A DNA stretch of 64,000 nucleotides, from the NCBI GenBank assembly GCA_002368355.1, contig AP018281.1:1178001-1242000 (forward strand), read 5' to 3'. Position 1 is the stretch's first letter. Each line of letters begins with the position of its first letter. This DNA comes from Chondrocystis sp. NIES-4102. GTDB lineage: Bacteria > Cyanobacteriota > Cyanobacteriia > Cyanobacteriales > Xenococcaceae. The position numbers and the translations under genes are program-made. Positions 36,089 through 46,106 of the stretch are shown in pieces. The notes under the pieces are model-generated. The model was not told where the DNA came from and made no database searches. It was given only the letters and a program-made list of their open reading frames with translations.

Positions 36089-37552
36089 ATGGTTCAATCT
36101 AATATTTCCAATCAGGCGTTAAACTCCCAATTCTTGACATTAATTAATCAGAAAAAAAATATAGTCTCTCTACCGTCTACTTCTTTATTTGGCACTGATG
36201 GTATTCGTGGTCGAGTTGGCAACCAAGAATTATTAAATTCATCTTTAGCATTTCTAATTGGATTTTGGGCAGGAAAAGTATTACAAGTATCTAATCAACA
36301 AGTTGCTCCCGTCATTCTCGGTCAAGACTCAAGAAATTCTAGTAATATGCTAGCGATCGCTTTATCTGAAGGTTTAACAATGGCTGGGGTGGAAGTCTGG
36401 AATTTGGGCTTATGTCCTACTCCTGCGGTTGCCTATCTAACTAGTATCACTGAAGCGATGGGCGGGATCATGATTTCTGCTAGCCATAACCCGCCAGAAG
36501 ACAATGGGATTAAATTCTTTGGTGCAAATGGTACAAAATTATCTACAGACCTACAAAATCAAATAGAATCTGGGCTTCGTGGTTCATGGTCACAAGGTAA
36601 TATGAACACAGCTAATACTATGGTTGATGCTAAATATTATCACCGACCAGAATTAATATCTGAATATGTAGCCTTTGTGCAACAACCCTTGATTAAGAAC
36701 GCAACTTTAGCTGGTATGCGCGTGGTTTTAGATCTAGCTTGGGGGGCTGCCGTTGATACTGCGCCTGCAATATTTAAAGCTATGGGTGCAGAAGTAATTA
36801 CTCTTCATGATCGTCCAGATGGCGATCGCATTAATGTTAATTGTGGTTCAACTCATCTAGAAGTATTACAGCAAGCAGTTATCGCACATCAGGCTGATCT
36901 AGGTTTTGCCTTCGATGGGGATGCGGATCGAGTTATGGCTGTTGATTCTCACGGTAAAGTTGTTAACGGTGATTATATTCTTTATTTTTGGGGTCAAGCA
37001 CTGCGTCAACAACAAAAATTACCCAACGATACAATTGTATCTACAGTAATGGCAAACTTGGGTTTTGAAAATGCTTGGCAAAAATTAGGAGGAAAATTAC
37101 TACGTACCTCAGTTGGTGATCAATATGTTCATGCAGCTATGGTCGAAACAGCATCTATGTTAGGGGGCGAACAGTCTGGGCATATCCTTTGTCCTCATTA
37201 TGGTGTTTCTGGTGATGGTGTCTTAACAGCACTACATATCGCTGCATTGGTTAAAGATTCGGGTGTAACTTTATCTCAAATGCTTGCGGAAAGTTTTCAG
37301 ACTTACCCTCAAATTCTCAAAAATATTCGAGTAGAAAATCGCCAACAACTTCAAAATTGGCAAGATTGCGAAGCTCTACAACAAGCGATCGCCCTTGCAG
37401 AAACAGCAATGGGTGATCAGGGTAGAATTCTAGTCCGTCCTTCTGGTACAGAACCTTTAATTCGCATTATGGTCGAGGCTGCTGATGCAGATTTGGCGAA
37501 TTATTGGACAAACAATTTAGTTAATTGCGCTCAAAAATATCTTGTAGGATAA
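36089..37552 (+). CDS. glmM: Phosphoglucosamine mutase
   Basis: Converts glucosamine-6-phosphate to glucosamine-1-phosphate for UDP-GlcNAc. The 487 residues carry [11 protein letters not shown], the phosphoserine loop [17 protein letters not shown], metal loop [14 protein letters not shown] and the phosphate-binding [17 protein letters not shown]-GlcNAc feeds peptidoglycan and, here, possibly the adjacent exopolysaccharide genes. It runs into yvcK with a nine-base gap. Confidence 0.95.
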   Translation: MVQSNISNQALNSQFLTLINQKKNIVSLPSTSLFGTDGIRGRVGNQELLNSSLAFLIGFWAGKVLQVSNQQVAPVILGQDSRNSSNMLAIALSEGLTMAGVEVWNLGLCPTPAVAYLTSITEAMGGIMISASHNPPEDNGIKFFGANGTKLSTDLQNQIESGLRGSWSQGNMNTANTMVDAKYYHRPELISEYVAFVQQPLIKNATLAGMRVVLDLAWGAAVDTAPAIFKAMGAEVITLHDRPDGDRINVNCGSTHLEVLQQAVIAHQADLGFAFDGDADRVMAVDSHGKVVNGDYILYFWGQALRQQQKLPNDTIVSTVMANLGFENAWQKLGGKLLRTSVGDQYVHAAMVETASMLGGEQSGHILCPHYGVSGDGVLTALHIAALVKDSGVTLSQMLAESFQTYPQILKNIRVENRQQLQNWQDCEALQQAIALAETAMGDQGRILVRPSGTEPLIRIMVEAADADLANYWTNNLVNCAQKYLVG

Positions 37553-37561
37553 AACTGATTT

Positions 37562-38908
37562 ATGTTGATTCATACATTAGAGCTACCATTTCAATCGCTC
37601 AAAAAAACTATAAAATACACCCTAGACACCTATTTAGAGGCTACACTTGCCCACAGAGTTAAATCATCTCTCAAATGGTTAGCCCCTGGATTATTTATTA
37701 AGCGTTGGCTATTGCTCAGTGCTAATGGAGTATTTTGTTTTGCTTTAGGGTTAATTAGCCTCTGGCAACCTACAGATATAGTTAATTTAACTTTTCCGCA
37801 ATACCTATTTAAAATTACAGCTATTGTATTAGGTCTATTTCTCAGTTTTTGGGGACAGATTCGCGCTTTTCGCTCAATAATTCAAGTATTACAGCCAAAT
37901 AGTGAGCAAGATTTAGTTGATCTGATGCTGGCTCATCGTCGCTTAAATAAAGGGCCGAAAATTGTGGCTTTGGGTGGGGGAACAGGTCTTTCTAATTTAC
38001 TGCGCGGATTAAAACACTATAGTGGTAATATAACCGCCATTGTAACCGTGGCTGATGACGGTGGATCTTCTGGACGCTTAAGGGAAGAATTGGGAGTTTT
38101 ACCCCCTGGAGATATTCGCAACTGCATTACAGCCCTAGCAAAAGAAGAAGGTCTATTAACCGAATTATTTCAATACCGCTTTCGAGCAGGTGATGGGTTA
38201 AAAGGTCATAGTTTTGGCAACTTATTCCTCACCGCCATGAGTGAAATTACAGGTAATTTAGAAAAGGCGATCGCAGCAAGTTCTAAGGTTTTGGCTGTAC
38301 AAGGACAAGTATTACCTGCCACCCTCAATGATGTTCATCTATGGGCAGAATTAGAACAAGGACAAAGAATTGTAGGGGAATCAAATATAGCTCAAGCTCA
38401 AGGCAAAATTCAAAACATTGGCTGTATTCCTGCTAACCCTGAAGCTCTACCAGCTACCATTGAGGCAATTAAATCAGCAGATTATATTATTTTAGGGCCA
38501 GGTAGTCTCTACACTAGCATTATTCCCAATCTTCTTGTTCCAGAAATCCGTGAGGCGATCGCCAATGCCAAAGTACCCCGTGTTTATGTATGTAATATCA
38601 TGACTCAGCCAGGGGAAACCGATGACTATACAGTTGCAGATCATATTAAAGCGATCGATCAAGTTTGTGGTCAAAAGCTTTTTGATGCTGTTATCGTTAA
38701 CCAAACAAACCCATCACGGGAATCTCTAAATAAATACTCTCAAGAAGGTTCTTCTCCAGTCATTTTAGACCGAGATCAGATTGCTTTAACCGAACGTCAG
38801 CTTATTTTAGCTCCTTTTTTGGATGAAGACCCCCAAACCCACACTATACGTCATCATTCTCAACGTTTAGCTGCACAGTTATTTTATAATTTACCCTTAA
38901 TTCGTTAA
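37562..38908 (+). CDS. YvcK/CofD-like gluconeogenesis factor
   Basis: 448 residues. An N-terminal extension of about 125 residues has two membrane helices (about 50-68 and 83-100). It is followed by a YvcK domain: [54 protein letters not shown] and [15 protein letters not shown]. YvcK proteins bind UDP-sugars and influence carbon flux and cell shape in Gram-positives. The membrane-anchored form is usual in cyanobacteria. The position right after glmM, maker of a UDP-GlcNAc precursor, fits UDP-sugar sensing (inference). Confidence 0.88.
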   Translation: MLIHTLELPFQSLKKTIKYTLDTYLEATLAHRVKSSLKWLAPGLFIKRWLLLSANGVFCFALGLISLWQPTDIVNLTFPQYLFKITAIVLGLFLSFWGQIRAFRSIIQVLQPNSEQDLVDLMLAHRRLNKGPKIVALGGGTGLSNLLRGLKHYSGNITAIVTVADDGGSSGRLREELGVLPPGDIRNCITALAKEEGLLTELFQYRFRAGDGLKGHSFGNLFLTAMSEITGNLEKAIAASSKVLAVQGQVLPATLNDVHLWAELEQGQRIVGESNIAQAQGKIQNIGCIPANPEALPATIEAIKSADYIILGPGSLYTSIIPNLLVPEIREAIANAKVPRVYVCNIMTQPGETDDYTVADHIKAIDQVCGQKLFDAVIVNQTNPSRESLNKYSQEGSSPVILDRDQIALTERQLILAPFLDEDPQTHTIRHHSQRLAAQLFYNLPLIR

Positions 38909-39328
38909 AAAAGACGGGAGAGGGGAGAGGGGTAGGAGGTAGTAGGTAGTAGGTAGGGGGTTGGTTATCAGCTAAAAGCTAATAGCATCCCTCGCACGGA
39001 TTAGCGAAGCAGCGCGGTCTTCGGTTACACGGATGCAAGCTCCGAGTACTGCGTTTGCGTAGCTGCCGTAGGCATAGACTTCGTCTTGGGGAGGGGCTGT
39101 CATCTGAGGTCTCCTCAGATGTTTATACGCCCTGTGGTTTCCCTCGTATTGGACTGCTTCAAGAAGCTGCGCGTTAAAGCTAAAAGCGGTGCTGTGCTAA
39201 CGGTACGGTTTCCATGCCTTGAGCGAATCAATCAAGGATACCGCTTCGCATATGCACTCCTGATCTCAGAAGCTAAAAGCTAAAAAATGTCCTAAGATTG
39301 TCTAGTATTGCTATATCTAAATAAAAAC
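38909..39328. repeat. Repeat-dense intergenic region before pdxH
   Basis: Heptamers (about 38935-38960), AGCTAAAAGCTAA units (38970-38981 and 39275-39285), and a compound repeat at 38990-39265. That compound contains the 78-base block inverse to 20850-20927, and a segment CGTATTGGACTGC.TCAAGAAG shared with 28918-28942. A spurious 65-codon ORF covers part of it. No real gene seen. Confidence 0.75.
39014..39091 (+). repeat. 78-base interspersed repeat, copy B
   Basis: Reads GCGGTCTTCGG to GTCTTGGGG and is inverse to 20850-20927 with one mismatch. It lies within a larger mosaic of shared segments. Confidence 0.75.
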
Positions 39329-39976
39329 GTGGATGTATCTTTAGCTAATTTAAGACAAAATTATACCCTGGCAGGATTATCGATCGCCGATGTAAAGAGT
39401 GATCCTTTTGAGCAGTTTAAAATTTGGTTTCAACAAGCTTACGATGCTAATTTAATTGAACCTAACGCTATGACTTTGGCAACTGCTACCCCTGATGGCA
39501 AACCTAGCGCGAGAATTGTCTTACTCAAAGGAATCAATCAACAGGGTTTTGTCTTTTATACCAATTATCAAAGTCAAAAAGGTAAAGAGTTAATTGCTAA
39601 TCCCCAGGCTGCTTTGGTATTTCTTTGGCATAGTTTGGAAAGACAAGTCCGCATTGAAGGTAAAGTTGAGCAACTTCCAATAGCAGAATCTCTGGCATAT
39701 TTTCACAGTCGTCCGAAATCTTCGCAATTGGGAGCATGGGCATCTGATCAAAGTCAGGTAATTGGCGATCGCGCCATCTTGGAGCAAAAGCTAACTGCTC
39801 TAGAAGCTCAATATGGTGAGGATGCAACAATTCCTCTACCGCCTCATTGGGGAGGATTTTGTGTTATCCCTAAACGAATAGAATTTTGGCAAGGTCGTCC
39901 TAATCGTCTTCACGATCGCTTAGTATATGATTTGCAAGCTGATGGGGATTGGCAGATACAAAGATTAGCCCCTTAA
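39329..39976 (+). CDS. pdxH: Pyridoxamine 5'-phosphate oxidase
   Basis: FMN-dependent oxidase making pyridoxal 5'-phosphate. The family start MDVSLANLRQNYTLAGL places initiation at the GTG of 39329, with a TTG seven codons upstream as alternative. Diagnostic stretches are ATATPDGKPSARIVLLKG, GFVFYTNYQSQKGKEL, QVRIEGKVEQL, SRPKSSQLGAWASDQS and the C-terminal WQGRPNRLHDR and RLAP. Length 215 is normal. The downstream permease begins within 12 bases. Confidence 0.95.
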   Translation: MDVSLANLRQNYTLAGLSIADVKSDPFEQFKIWFQQAYDANLIEPNAMTLATATPDGKPSARIVLLKGINQQGFVFYTNYQSQKGKELIANPQAALVFLWHSLERQVRIEGKVEQLPIAESLAYFHSRPKSSQLGAWASDQSQVIGDRAILEQKLTALEAQYGEDATIPLPPHWGGFCVIPKRIEFWQGRPNRLHDRLVYDLQADGDWQIQRLAP

Positions 39977-39987
39977 ATATTATTAGA

Positions 39988-40764
39988 GTGGATAACTTAA
40001 TTGCCTTAAATACATTAGATTTTGTCTTATGTTTGGGGATGATTGGTATAGCGATCGCCCTTTCTCTTTGGCAAAAATTGGGGCTGGAAAAGGAATTGGT
40101 TTATAGTACATTTCGCTCTCTAATGCAGTTGATTGTTATTGGCTATATTTTGGATCTAGTCTTTGCCGTTAACAATGGACTGGTAATTTTAGGAGTTTTG
40201 GGAGTAATGCTGGCTATTGCTGCGGTAGTAACCCGTAACACTATTGACCAAAAGCTTAAAGGACTATTACCTACGGTTATTTTGTCTCTACTTGCCAGTA
40301 GTGCTTTTACTTTGGGATATATAATTTTACTAGTTATTCAACCTGATCGCTGGTATGAGCCTCAATATTTAATTCCTTTAGCAGGAATGTTATTTGGTAA
40401 TGCGATGAATGGATCTTCTCTAGCAGGAGAAAGACTATTGCAGAGTATTAATCAGAATCGTTGGGAGATAGAAACCCATTTATGTTTAGGTGCTACCCCC
40501 AAACAAGCTATAGCAATTTATCAACGCCAAGCAATTCGCACTGGTTTAATCCCAACTCTTAATAATATGCTGGTGATCGGTTTGGTTGGTTTACCTGGAA
40601 TATTAACGGGTCAATTATTAGCTGGTAGTAATCCTTTAGATGCAGCCTCGTATCAAATTTTAATGATCTTGGCGATCGCCTTAACTAATATGATCTCTAC
40701 GGTATTTGTAACTGAAGGGATCTATAAACGTTTTTTTAATCAAGACGATCAGTTAATTGCTTAG
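39988..40764 (+). CDS. FetB/YbbM-family ABC permease (UPF0014)
   Basis: About 258 residues with six to seven membrane segments. Family markers are VYSTFRSLMQLIVIGYILDLVF, PLAGMLFGNAMNGSSLAGERL and LCLGATPKQA, ending in GLPGILTGQLLAGSNPLDAASYQI. In E. coli, FetAB is an iron exporter; the plant relative is an aluminium-tolerance ABC subunit. I chose the GTG at 39988. A TTG at 39949 would overlap pdxH. No ATPase partner is adjacent, so the substrate is open. Confidence 0.85.
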   Translation: MDNLIALNTLDFVLCLGMIGIAIALSLWQKLGLEKELVYSTFRSLMQLIVIGYILDLVFAVNNGLVILGVLGVMLAIAAVVTRNTIDQKLKGLLPTVILSLLASSAFTLGYIILLVIQPDRWYEPQYLIPLAGMLFGNAMNGSSLAGERLLQSINQNRWEIETHLCLGATPKQAIAIYQRQAIRTGLIPTLNNMLVIGLVGLPGILTGQLLAGSNPLDAASYQILMILAIALTNMISTVFVTEGIYKRFFNQDDQLIA

Positions 40765-41169
40765 TTAAGTATGTTTAATTTTAATTAAATGAAACTGAAA
40801 TTGCGGAAAATAACTTTAAACTCAACTAAATATTTATTATTTAATAATAGTGTTTTGTTTCTTGATAATATTCTTGCTCCCAGCATTTTTTAAACAGGGT
40901 AATTTGATATAAATACCAAAAATTTCTAAGATTCCATACAGAATATTTATCGCCAAGTTGTTGATTAGAATATTGCCAGATAAGATGTGTAATTAATTTT
41001 ATTTTTCTGTTCATCGACCAAAAGCCCTTAATTAATCATTAAAATTGGTTATAAACTGGTTATATAATTAATTTGCCCAATTATAGATTTTTAGCCTTGG
41101 TCGGAATTGCCTAAAATTATTATTACCTAAACCCTGTATTCAGTGTTACTACTAATTGTCAAAAAATCC
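40765..41169. other. AT-rich intergenic region with a possible small ORF
   Basis: Apart from a 57-codon open frame on the minus strand (40841-41014) I see no gene, repeat or hairpin of note. Confidence 0.5.
40841..41014 (-). CDS. Possible 57-residue small protein
   Basis: ATG at 41014 opens a frame of 57 codons, unusually rich in Trp, Tyr and Lys (MNRKIKLITHLIWQYSNQQL..., with three more Trp later). Its amino-acid composition looks more protein-like than a random AT-rich frame. No good ribosome site precedes the ATG, and I recognise no family. It could equally be chance. Confidence 0.3.
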   Translation of the reverse strand: MNRKIKLITHLIWQYSNQQLGDKYSVWNLRNFWYLYQITLFKKCWEQEYYQETKHYY

Positions 41170-41541
41170 TTATTCTGTTTTAACTTTCTTAGTTCTAGTA
41201 ATATCTAAACTGATTTTTCCACCAAAATCGGGAATGGGAGCAGCAAGTTTTGATAATTTAACCCTAACTTGACTAACTTTTTCTAAGTTTAATAGTTGCT
41301 CTGCTATGGCATTAACTAACGTTTCGATTAAAGCACATTTAGAAGTAGTAACTAATTCTTTAACAATCGCGATCGCTGATCGGTAATCTACAGTATCTTC
41401 AAGATTATCTGTCTCTCCCGCAAGTTGTAAATCTACCCACAAAGTCAAGTTAACTTCAAACCACTGTCCTAACATTCTTTCTTCAGGTAAATAACCAACA
41501 TATCCATAGGCGCGAATACCATCGACTTGAATTGAATCCAT
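41170..41541 (-). CDS. folB: Dihydroneopterin aldolase
   Basis: Folate pathway aldolase forming 6-hydroxymethyl-dihydropterin. The 123 residues show MDSIQVDGIRAYGYVGYLPEE, DTVDYRSAIAIVKE, LIETLVNAIAEQLL and RVKLSKLAAPIPDFGG, with the catalytic Lys near the end. It starts 33 bases downstream of proA on the same strand and may be cotranscribed. Confidence 0.94.
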   Translation of the reverse strand: MDSIQVDGIRAYGYVGYLPEERMLGQWFEVNLTLWVDLQLAGETDNLEDTVDYRSAIAIVKELVTTSKCALIETLVNAIAEQLLNLEKVSQVRVKLSKLAAPIPDFGGKISLDITRTKKVKTE

Positions 41542-41574
41542 TTTTTGATAAAGATAAATATTAATAATAACTAA

Positions 41575-42879
41575 TTAGTAATCAATATGGGTAAAAGGTT
41601 TAGCTTGATCCCCTGTATAGGTAGCTGCAATATGACCATTCCCCGTCATTTTATATTTATAGGTTACTAAACCCTCCAAACCTACAGGCCCACGGGGAGG
41701 CATCTGTTGAGTACTAATACCTACTTCTGCCCCAAACCCATAACGAAAACCATCCGCAAAGCGAGTAGAACAGTTATGATAAACTCCAGCAGCATCAACT
41801 CGATCTTGAAATATAGTTGCAGTTTGATGATCTTCGGTAACGATCCCATCAGTATGTTTTGACCCATATTGATTGATGTGAGCGATCGCCGTTTCTACAG
41901 AATCTACTATCTTAATTGCTAATATTAAATCACTATATTCCGTTTGCCAGTCATGCTCATCCGCAGGAGTTGCTTTGATTATTTGACAAGTTGCTGCATC
42001 TCCTCTAAGCTCTACTCCCTGATTTTCTAAGGCAGTTGCGATCGCTGGTAGAAATTCGGCTGCAATCTCTTGATGTATTAGTAATGTTTCAATCGCATTG
42101 CAGGCTGCTGGATAATGAGTTTTAGCATCCACAGTAATATCAATAGCTTTATTTAAATCTGCTGCTTTATCGATATATAAATGACAAATACCATCTGCAT
42201 GACCTAATACAGGGATGCGTGTATGATCTTGAACATAGCGCACAAAGGAATTTGAGCCTCTAGGAATAATTAAATCTATATATTGATCTAACTCTAATAG
42301 CTGTTTAATTTCTTCTCTAGTGGTTAACAATTGCACCGCAGAGGGAGAAACCTCTGTATTTTCTAGTGCTTGATGAATGACTTTAGTTAATGCTTGACAG
42401 GAATTAAGGGCTTCTTTGCCACCTTTAAGAATTACACCATTACCCGATTTTATAGCCAAGCTGGTAATTTGAATCAAAGCTTCAGGACGAGCTTCAAAGA
42501 TAATGCCTAACACTCCTAAAGGACAAGTAACCCGTTTTAAAATCAAACCTTCATCTAATTGGCGATGAATCTGATTTACTCCCAGAGGATCACTTAATTT
42601 AGCGACATCTCTAACACCAGCGATCGCAGCTTGCAGTTTAGACTGTCCTAATTTTAATCTTGCAGATAGGGCAGGGGCAATATTATCCGCTTCTGCTGCT
42701 TTTAGATCTAGTTCATTAGCTGCTAATATTTCTGCTTCTGCTGCTTCTAGAGCTTGCGCTATTACTTCTAAAGTGAAGTTTCTGGCTGCTGTGGATAATA
42801 CTGCCAGTTTTCCTGCAGCTATACGAGTCTGTTGGGCGATTTCTATTAATGAAGGAGATGTAATCTGGGAGACAACCAT
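41575..42879 (-). CDS. proA: Gamma-glutamyl phosphate reductase
   Basis: NADPH-dependent second step of proline synthesis. The 434 residues contain [44 protein letters not shown] and [12 protein letters not shown]-like sequence, with the catalytic Cys in [11 protein letters not shown] and the end [23 protein letters not shown]. Length and motifs are standard. Confidence 0.96.
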   Translation of the reverse strand: MVVSQITSPSLIEIAQQTRIAAGKLAVLSTAARNFTLEVIAQALEAAEAEILAANELDLKAAEADNIAPALSARLKLGQSKLQAAIAGVRDVAKLSDPLGVNQIHRQLDEGLILKRVTCPLGVLGIIFEARPEALIQITSLAIKSGNGVILKGGKEALNSCQALTKVIHQALENTEVSPSAVQLLTTREEIKQLLELDQYIDLIIPRGSNSFVRYVQDHTRIPVLGHADGICHLYIDKAADLNKAIDITVDAKTHYPAACNAIETLLIHQEIAAEFLPAIATALENQGVELRGDAATCQIIKATPADEHDWQTEYSDLILAIKIVDSVETAIAHINQYGSKHTDGIVTEDHQTATIFQDRVDAAGVYHNCSTRFADGFRYGFGAEVGISTQQMPPRGPVGLEGLVTYKYKMTGNGHIAATYTGDQAKPFTHIDY

Positions 42880-43107
42880 AATATTTAAATCTGCTAATTA
42901 TATTTTTTTTGTATACTTATAAAATTACTTTTATTAAAAATACAATTAAACTAAGTTTTAATTTAGCGGTAATATAAATCTATTGAAACATAAAGATAAT
43001 AAAATAAATATTTTTTTGTTAATCTCTAAATAAAGTCTCAATCCCACCTTCACCTCTAAAAATTTGTTATATATAACTATAATCGGCAATCTAGAGCAAT
43101 AAAAGTC

Positions 43108-43950
43108 ATGGGTAAAAAAGAGCTAAACTATGAAGTAAAAACAAAAAAGAAAAAAAAAGATAAAACTAAATCGGAAAAAATTAGCAAAAAAGATTACGAA
43201 AAAGAATTAGCTAAACTACAAATAGAGCTAGTAAAATTGCAAAGATGGGTACAAGACAAAGGTCTAAAAATAGTAGTAATCGTTGAAGGCAGAGATGCAG
43301 CAGGGAAAGGTGGAGCGATTAAACGAATTAGCGAATGTTTAAACCCCCGTGTCTGTAGAATTGCAGCGTTAGGCACACCAAGCGATCGCGAAAAAACTCA
43401 ATGGTATTTTCAAAGATATGTCCCCTATCTACCAGCAGCAGGGGAAATGGTCTTATTTGACCGTAGTTGGTATAATCGGGCTGGGGTTGAAAAAGTTATG
43501 GGTTTTTGCACCTATGAGGAGTATAACGAATTCTTGCGCTCTTGTCCTCAGTTTGAAATGATGATTCAGCGATCGGGAATAATTTTATTGAAGTATTGGT
43601 TTTCCGTCAGCGATCAAGAGCAGGAAAAACGCTTTCAAGATCGAATTAAAGACCCTACCAAACGCTGGAAAATTAGCCCGATGGATTTAAAAGCTAGGGA
43701 AAAATGGGTAGACTATTCTAGAGCTAAAGATGATATGTTTGCAGCTACTGATATGCCTGAAGCACCTTGGTATGTAGTTGAAGCGGATGATAAAAAAAGA
43801 GCCAGATTAAATTTTATTAGTCATCTTTTAAATAGTATTCCCTATGAGGACTTACCACCCCAAGAAATAAAACTACCCCCGCGTCAGAAAGAAATCGAAT
43901 ATGAGCGTCCACCGATGGAAACTCAGAAATTTGTCCCAGCTAAATATTAA
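43108..43950 (+). CDS. ppk2: Polyphosphate kinase 2
   Basis: Nucleotide phosphorylation from polyphosphate. The 280 residues have a very Lys-rich N-terminal tail (about 1-30). Then come Walker A IVVIEGRDAAGKGGAIKRI, the lid RYVPYLPAAGEMVLFDRSWYNRAGVEKVMGF with Walker B, and SPMDLKAREKWVDYSRAKD. The length and the FDRSWYNRAGVE signature fit class I PPK2. Its gene ends six bases before the convergent SPFH gene. Confidence 0.93.
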   Translation: MGKKELNYEVKTKKKKKDKTKSEKISKKDYEKELAKLQIELVKLQRWVQDKGLKIVVIVEGRDAAGKGGAIKRISECLNPRVCRIAALGTPSDREKTQWYFQRYVPYLPAAGEMVLFDRSWYNRAGVEKVMGFCTYEEYNEFLRSCPQFEMMIQRSGIILLKYWFSVSDQEQEKRFQDRIKDPTKRWKISPMDLKAREKWVDYSRAKDDMFAATDMPEAPWYVVEADDKKRARLNFISHLLNSIPYEDLPPQEIKLPPRQKEIEYERPPMETQKFVPAKY

Positions 43951-43955
43951 CTTGC

Positions 43956-45518
43956 TTACTTACTAGGTCGCTCAATCCGAATCAATTCTGTCAAAATACT
44001 ATCTAAACTACCATTAACTTGAATACGCTCAATCTTTTCGGCAATTCGTTCTAAAATTTCTAATTCTTTCATTCTCAAAGCGATCGGATTATCTTCCATC
44101 ACCTTAGCTGTATTCAACATACTACGAGTTGCTGCTGTCTCTTCTCGACGGCGGACTACGTTTGCTTGAGCAGCTTTTTCAGCTTCGACAACCTTGCTTA
44201 GGATAGCTTTAATCTCACCTGGTAAGATAATATCTTTTACCCCCACAGAATCGACTTCCAGACCATAATCGCTGGTTTTAGTGCGAATATATTCCGCCAC
44301 ACTGCGATCAATTGCGCCCTTATCTTCTAATAAAGCATCTAAAGTTTGTTCCCCTACTGCTGCGCGTAAAGCAAATTGTAACTCTTTATATAAATAACCA
44401 GAAATATCAACCAGAGTGTTTTTAGCCTTAAGTGGATCTTGAATACGAAAACCAGCAGTTAAATTTAAGCGCAAGGGTACTTTATCTTTAGTAAGAATAT
44501 CTTGACCTGATACATCTAGGTTTTGCAAACGTAAGTCGAATACTTCTGTATTAAAAGATCTGCCAAATATCCACCAAGCGTGCATTCGGGGGGGAAGTTG
44601 TAATTGAAATTCTTGATTTATGTATAATAACCCGACGTGCTGAGGAGGTACTTCACAAATATGTAAGCTATTATGACTCAATAAAAGCACTTCCTTAGAT
44701 CCTGATAGTAATTCTGAAACTAAATCAGGAGACAATTTAGCATCATTACTTATGTCAATTATTTCTACAGTAACACCCTGCCAAAATAGCTTACGGGTAG
44801 TAGGTGGCAAAATCGCTATAACTTTATTTAAGTAGCGCACAACAGCCACTTGTTTACTTGCTAATTGTACTATTTCACAATATTGAGATACAAAATCTGG
44901 GTGGAGTTCAATTAGGATATCTTCTAAGGGAAAATCAGGGTTAGGAATAGTACGGCTTAGGGTACGTACCGAAACCTGACGATTAACATCCCAAAAGGCA
45001 TATTCTCCCGATTCTAAAGGTCGGACAAAATTATTTTGAATATACAGCAAACCAATTTCGGCTTCTGAAATTTGAAACTTTCTTATTCCCTTTAAGTTTA
45101 TTTCGCGCAGTTGCTGTACAAATTCTGCTGGTAATTCTAAACTTGTTTCTAAATTAAATAAATGGGCTTCAACTTCAATAAAACCACGCCAAAAAGCACG
45201 AAGTTGATTAGGTGCAACACTTACCCAATTTTGACCACAACGCACTAAAGCTGCTTCATTAAACCCTGTATTGACAACTAGTAAGTGTTCTTGTAATTCC
45301 CTTGGGTGTGTTCTCAATAACAATTCGAGATTATCAATTTGAACTTCTGGATAATTGCGATCGCTAAATGTAACTTGCCAATGGCGACCAAAATAAGTAT
45401 ATGTTCCTGGTGGGAGAATTTTTTTAAAATCACTGCGATGATATAAAATTCCAATTTCGTTGGGTTTAATATAAAAGTTTTTCCACAGGGCAATTTGCAG
45501 AGATAACTTAGGTAACAT
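43956..45518 (-). CDS. SPFH/band-7 (slipin-like) protein with repeated N-terminal modules
   Basis: 520 residues. The C-terminal half (about 330-500) is an SPFH domain: LQNLDVSGQDILTKDKVPLRL, SGYLYKELQFALRAAVGEQTLDALL, and a coiled coil VVEAEKAAQANVVRRREETAATRSM. N-terminal to it the module I/V-G-(I/L)-L-Y-x-x-x-x-F-x-x-x-L-x-P-G-x-Y occurs three times (IGILYHRSDF, IGLLYIQNNF, VGLLYINQEF, about 23, 152 and 288), each followed by a strand-rich stretch. There is no N-terminal membrane helix, unlike most slipins. It probably forms oligomeric membrane-associated assemblies. No NfeD partner is adjacent. Confidence 0.85.
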   Translation of the reverse strand: MLPKLSLQIALWKNFYIKPNEIGILYHRSDFKKILPPGTYTYFGRHWQVTFSDRNYPEVQIDNLELLLRTHPRELQEHLLVVNTGFNEAALVRCGQNWVSVAPNQLRAFWRGFIEVEAHLFNLETSLELPAEFVQQLREINLKGIRKFQISEAEIGLLYIQNNFVRPLESGEYAFWDVNRQVSVRTLSRTIPNPDFPLEDILIELHPDFVSQYCEIVQLASKQVAVVRYLNKVIAILPPTTRKLFWQGVTVEIIDISNDAKLSPDLVSELLSGSKEVLLLSHNSLHICEVPPQHVGLLYINQEFQLQLPPRMHAWWIFGRSFNTEVFDLRLQNLDVSGQDILTKDKVPLRLNLTAGFRIQDPLKAKNTLVDISGYLYKELQFALRAAVGEQTLDALLEDKGAIDRSVAEYIRTKTSDYGLEVDSVGVKDIILPGEIKAILSKVVEAEKAAQANVVRRREETAATRSMLNTAKVMEDNPIALRMKELEILERIAEKIERIQVNGSLDSILTELIRIERPSK

Positions 45519-45860
45519 CTTGTTTTAATTGACTTTAATTAAATATTTTTTTACTCTCTCAATACGGGGTTTACAATCCCAATGCGGACAAAAGCTTCTC
45601 CCAGACTGGATTAAGAATAGGTGTCACTTACTTAAAACCACTCTCAAGAATTTAATTTAGGAGTTTCCTCCGTTCATTACCGCCTTAAGGGATAATTAAA
45701 AGCAAGAAAACTACCTTCAAATATGGCGTTCAATTTACCTTCCCCAACATCTCCCTAGGGAAAAGGATCTAGTAAACGAAGGACATACTCAAGTAAGGGA
45801 GAGATACAGTTGCTCTGGCTTTGTGATTGCTAATAAACACCCGTATGATCGAGTAATTAC

Positions 45861-45887
45861 AAAAATTGATTGAATTTTAATAATCAA
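45861..45887 (-). terminator. Terminator after the RT/tRNA-like unit
   Basis: On the minus strand TTGATT (45887-45882) pairs with AATCAA (45871-45866), followed by TTTTT (45865-45861). It would end a transcript that runs through the reverse transcriptase and the tRNA-like pair. Confidence 0.5.
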
Positions 45888-45953
45888 ATCTTTCGACTCG
45901 ATTATTGAGTTCTTTGTCCCAAACAAAGTGCCTTTTACCCCAGGCGAGGGTTT

Positions 45954-46029
45954 TGGTGCAAATTATAGGAATCGAACCTATTACACATCGATTATGAGTC
46001 GATCGCTCTACCAATTGAGCTAAATTTGT
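45954..46029 (-). tRNA. tRNA-Met-type (CAU) gene with encoded CCA
   Basis: Full cloverleaf on the minus strand: acceptor ACAAATT / AATTTGC, D-arm GCTC-AATTGGTA-GAGC, anticodon arm ATCGA-CTCATAA-TCGAT (anticodon CAT, U33 and A37 present), variable GTGTA, T-arm ATAGG-TTCGATT-CCTAT, discriminator A and encoded CCA (45956-45954). Pair 1-72 is A-C, unpaired. It lacks the three G-C pairs of initiator tRNA, so it would be elongator Met or a lysidine-modified Ile. It directly abuts the next tRNA-like gene. It may be a relic of a tRNA array. Confidence 0.72.
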
Positions 46030-46106
46030 GGTGGTTTGATATAGGATTTGAACCTATGAAAGATCGACGATACACCGACCTACTCTACCAATTGAGCTAA
46101 TCAAAC
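46029..46106 (-). tRNA. Aberrant tRNA-like gene (nine-base anticodon loop)
   Basis: Acceptor GTTTGAT / ATCAAAC (7 of 7), D-arm GCTC-AATTGGTA-GAGT and T-arm ATAGG-TTCAAAT-CCTAT are intact. The anticodon stem GGTCG / CGATC closes a nine-base loop, GTGTATCGT. Read in normal register from the 5' side, positions 33-36 are T-GTA (Tyr). The loop's central triplet is TAT (Ile). The 3' end reads C-ACCA, so an ACCA is present but shifted by one base, and its last A is also base 1 of the following tRNA. Function is uncertain: a decaying tRNA, or a tRNA-like structure with another role. Confidence 0.6.

Noticed and set aside
39086-39283. 65-codon frame in the repeat region before pdxH
   Set aside because: Consists almost entirely of interspersed repeat sequence; no ribosome site and no conserved protein pattern.
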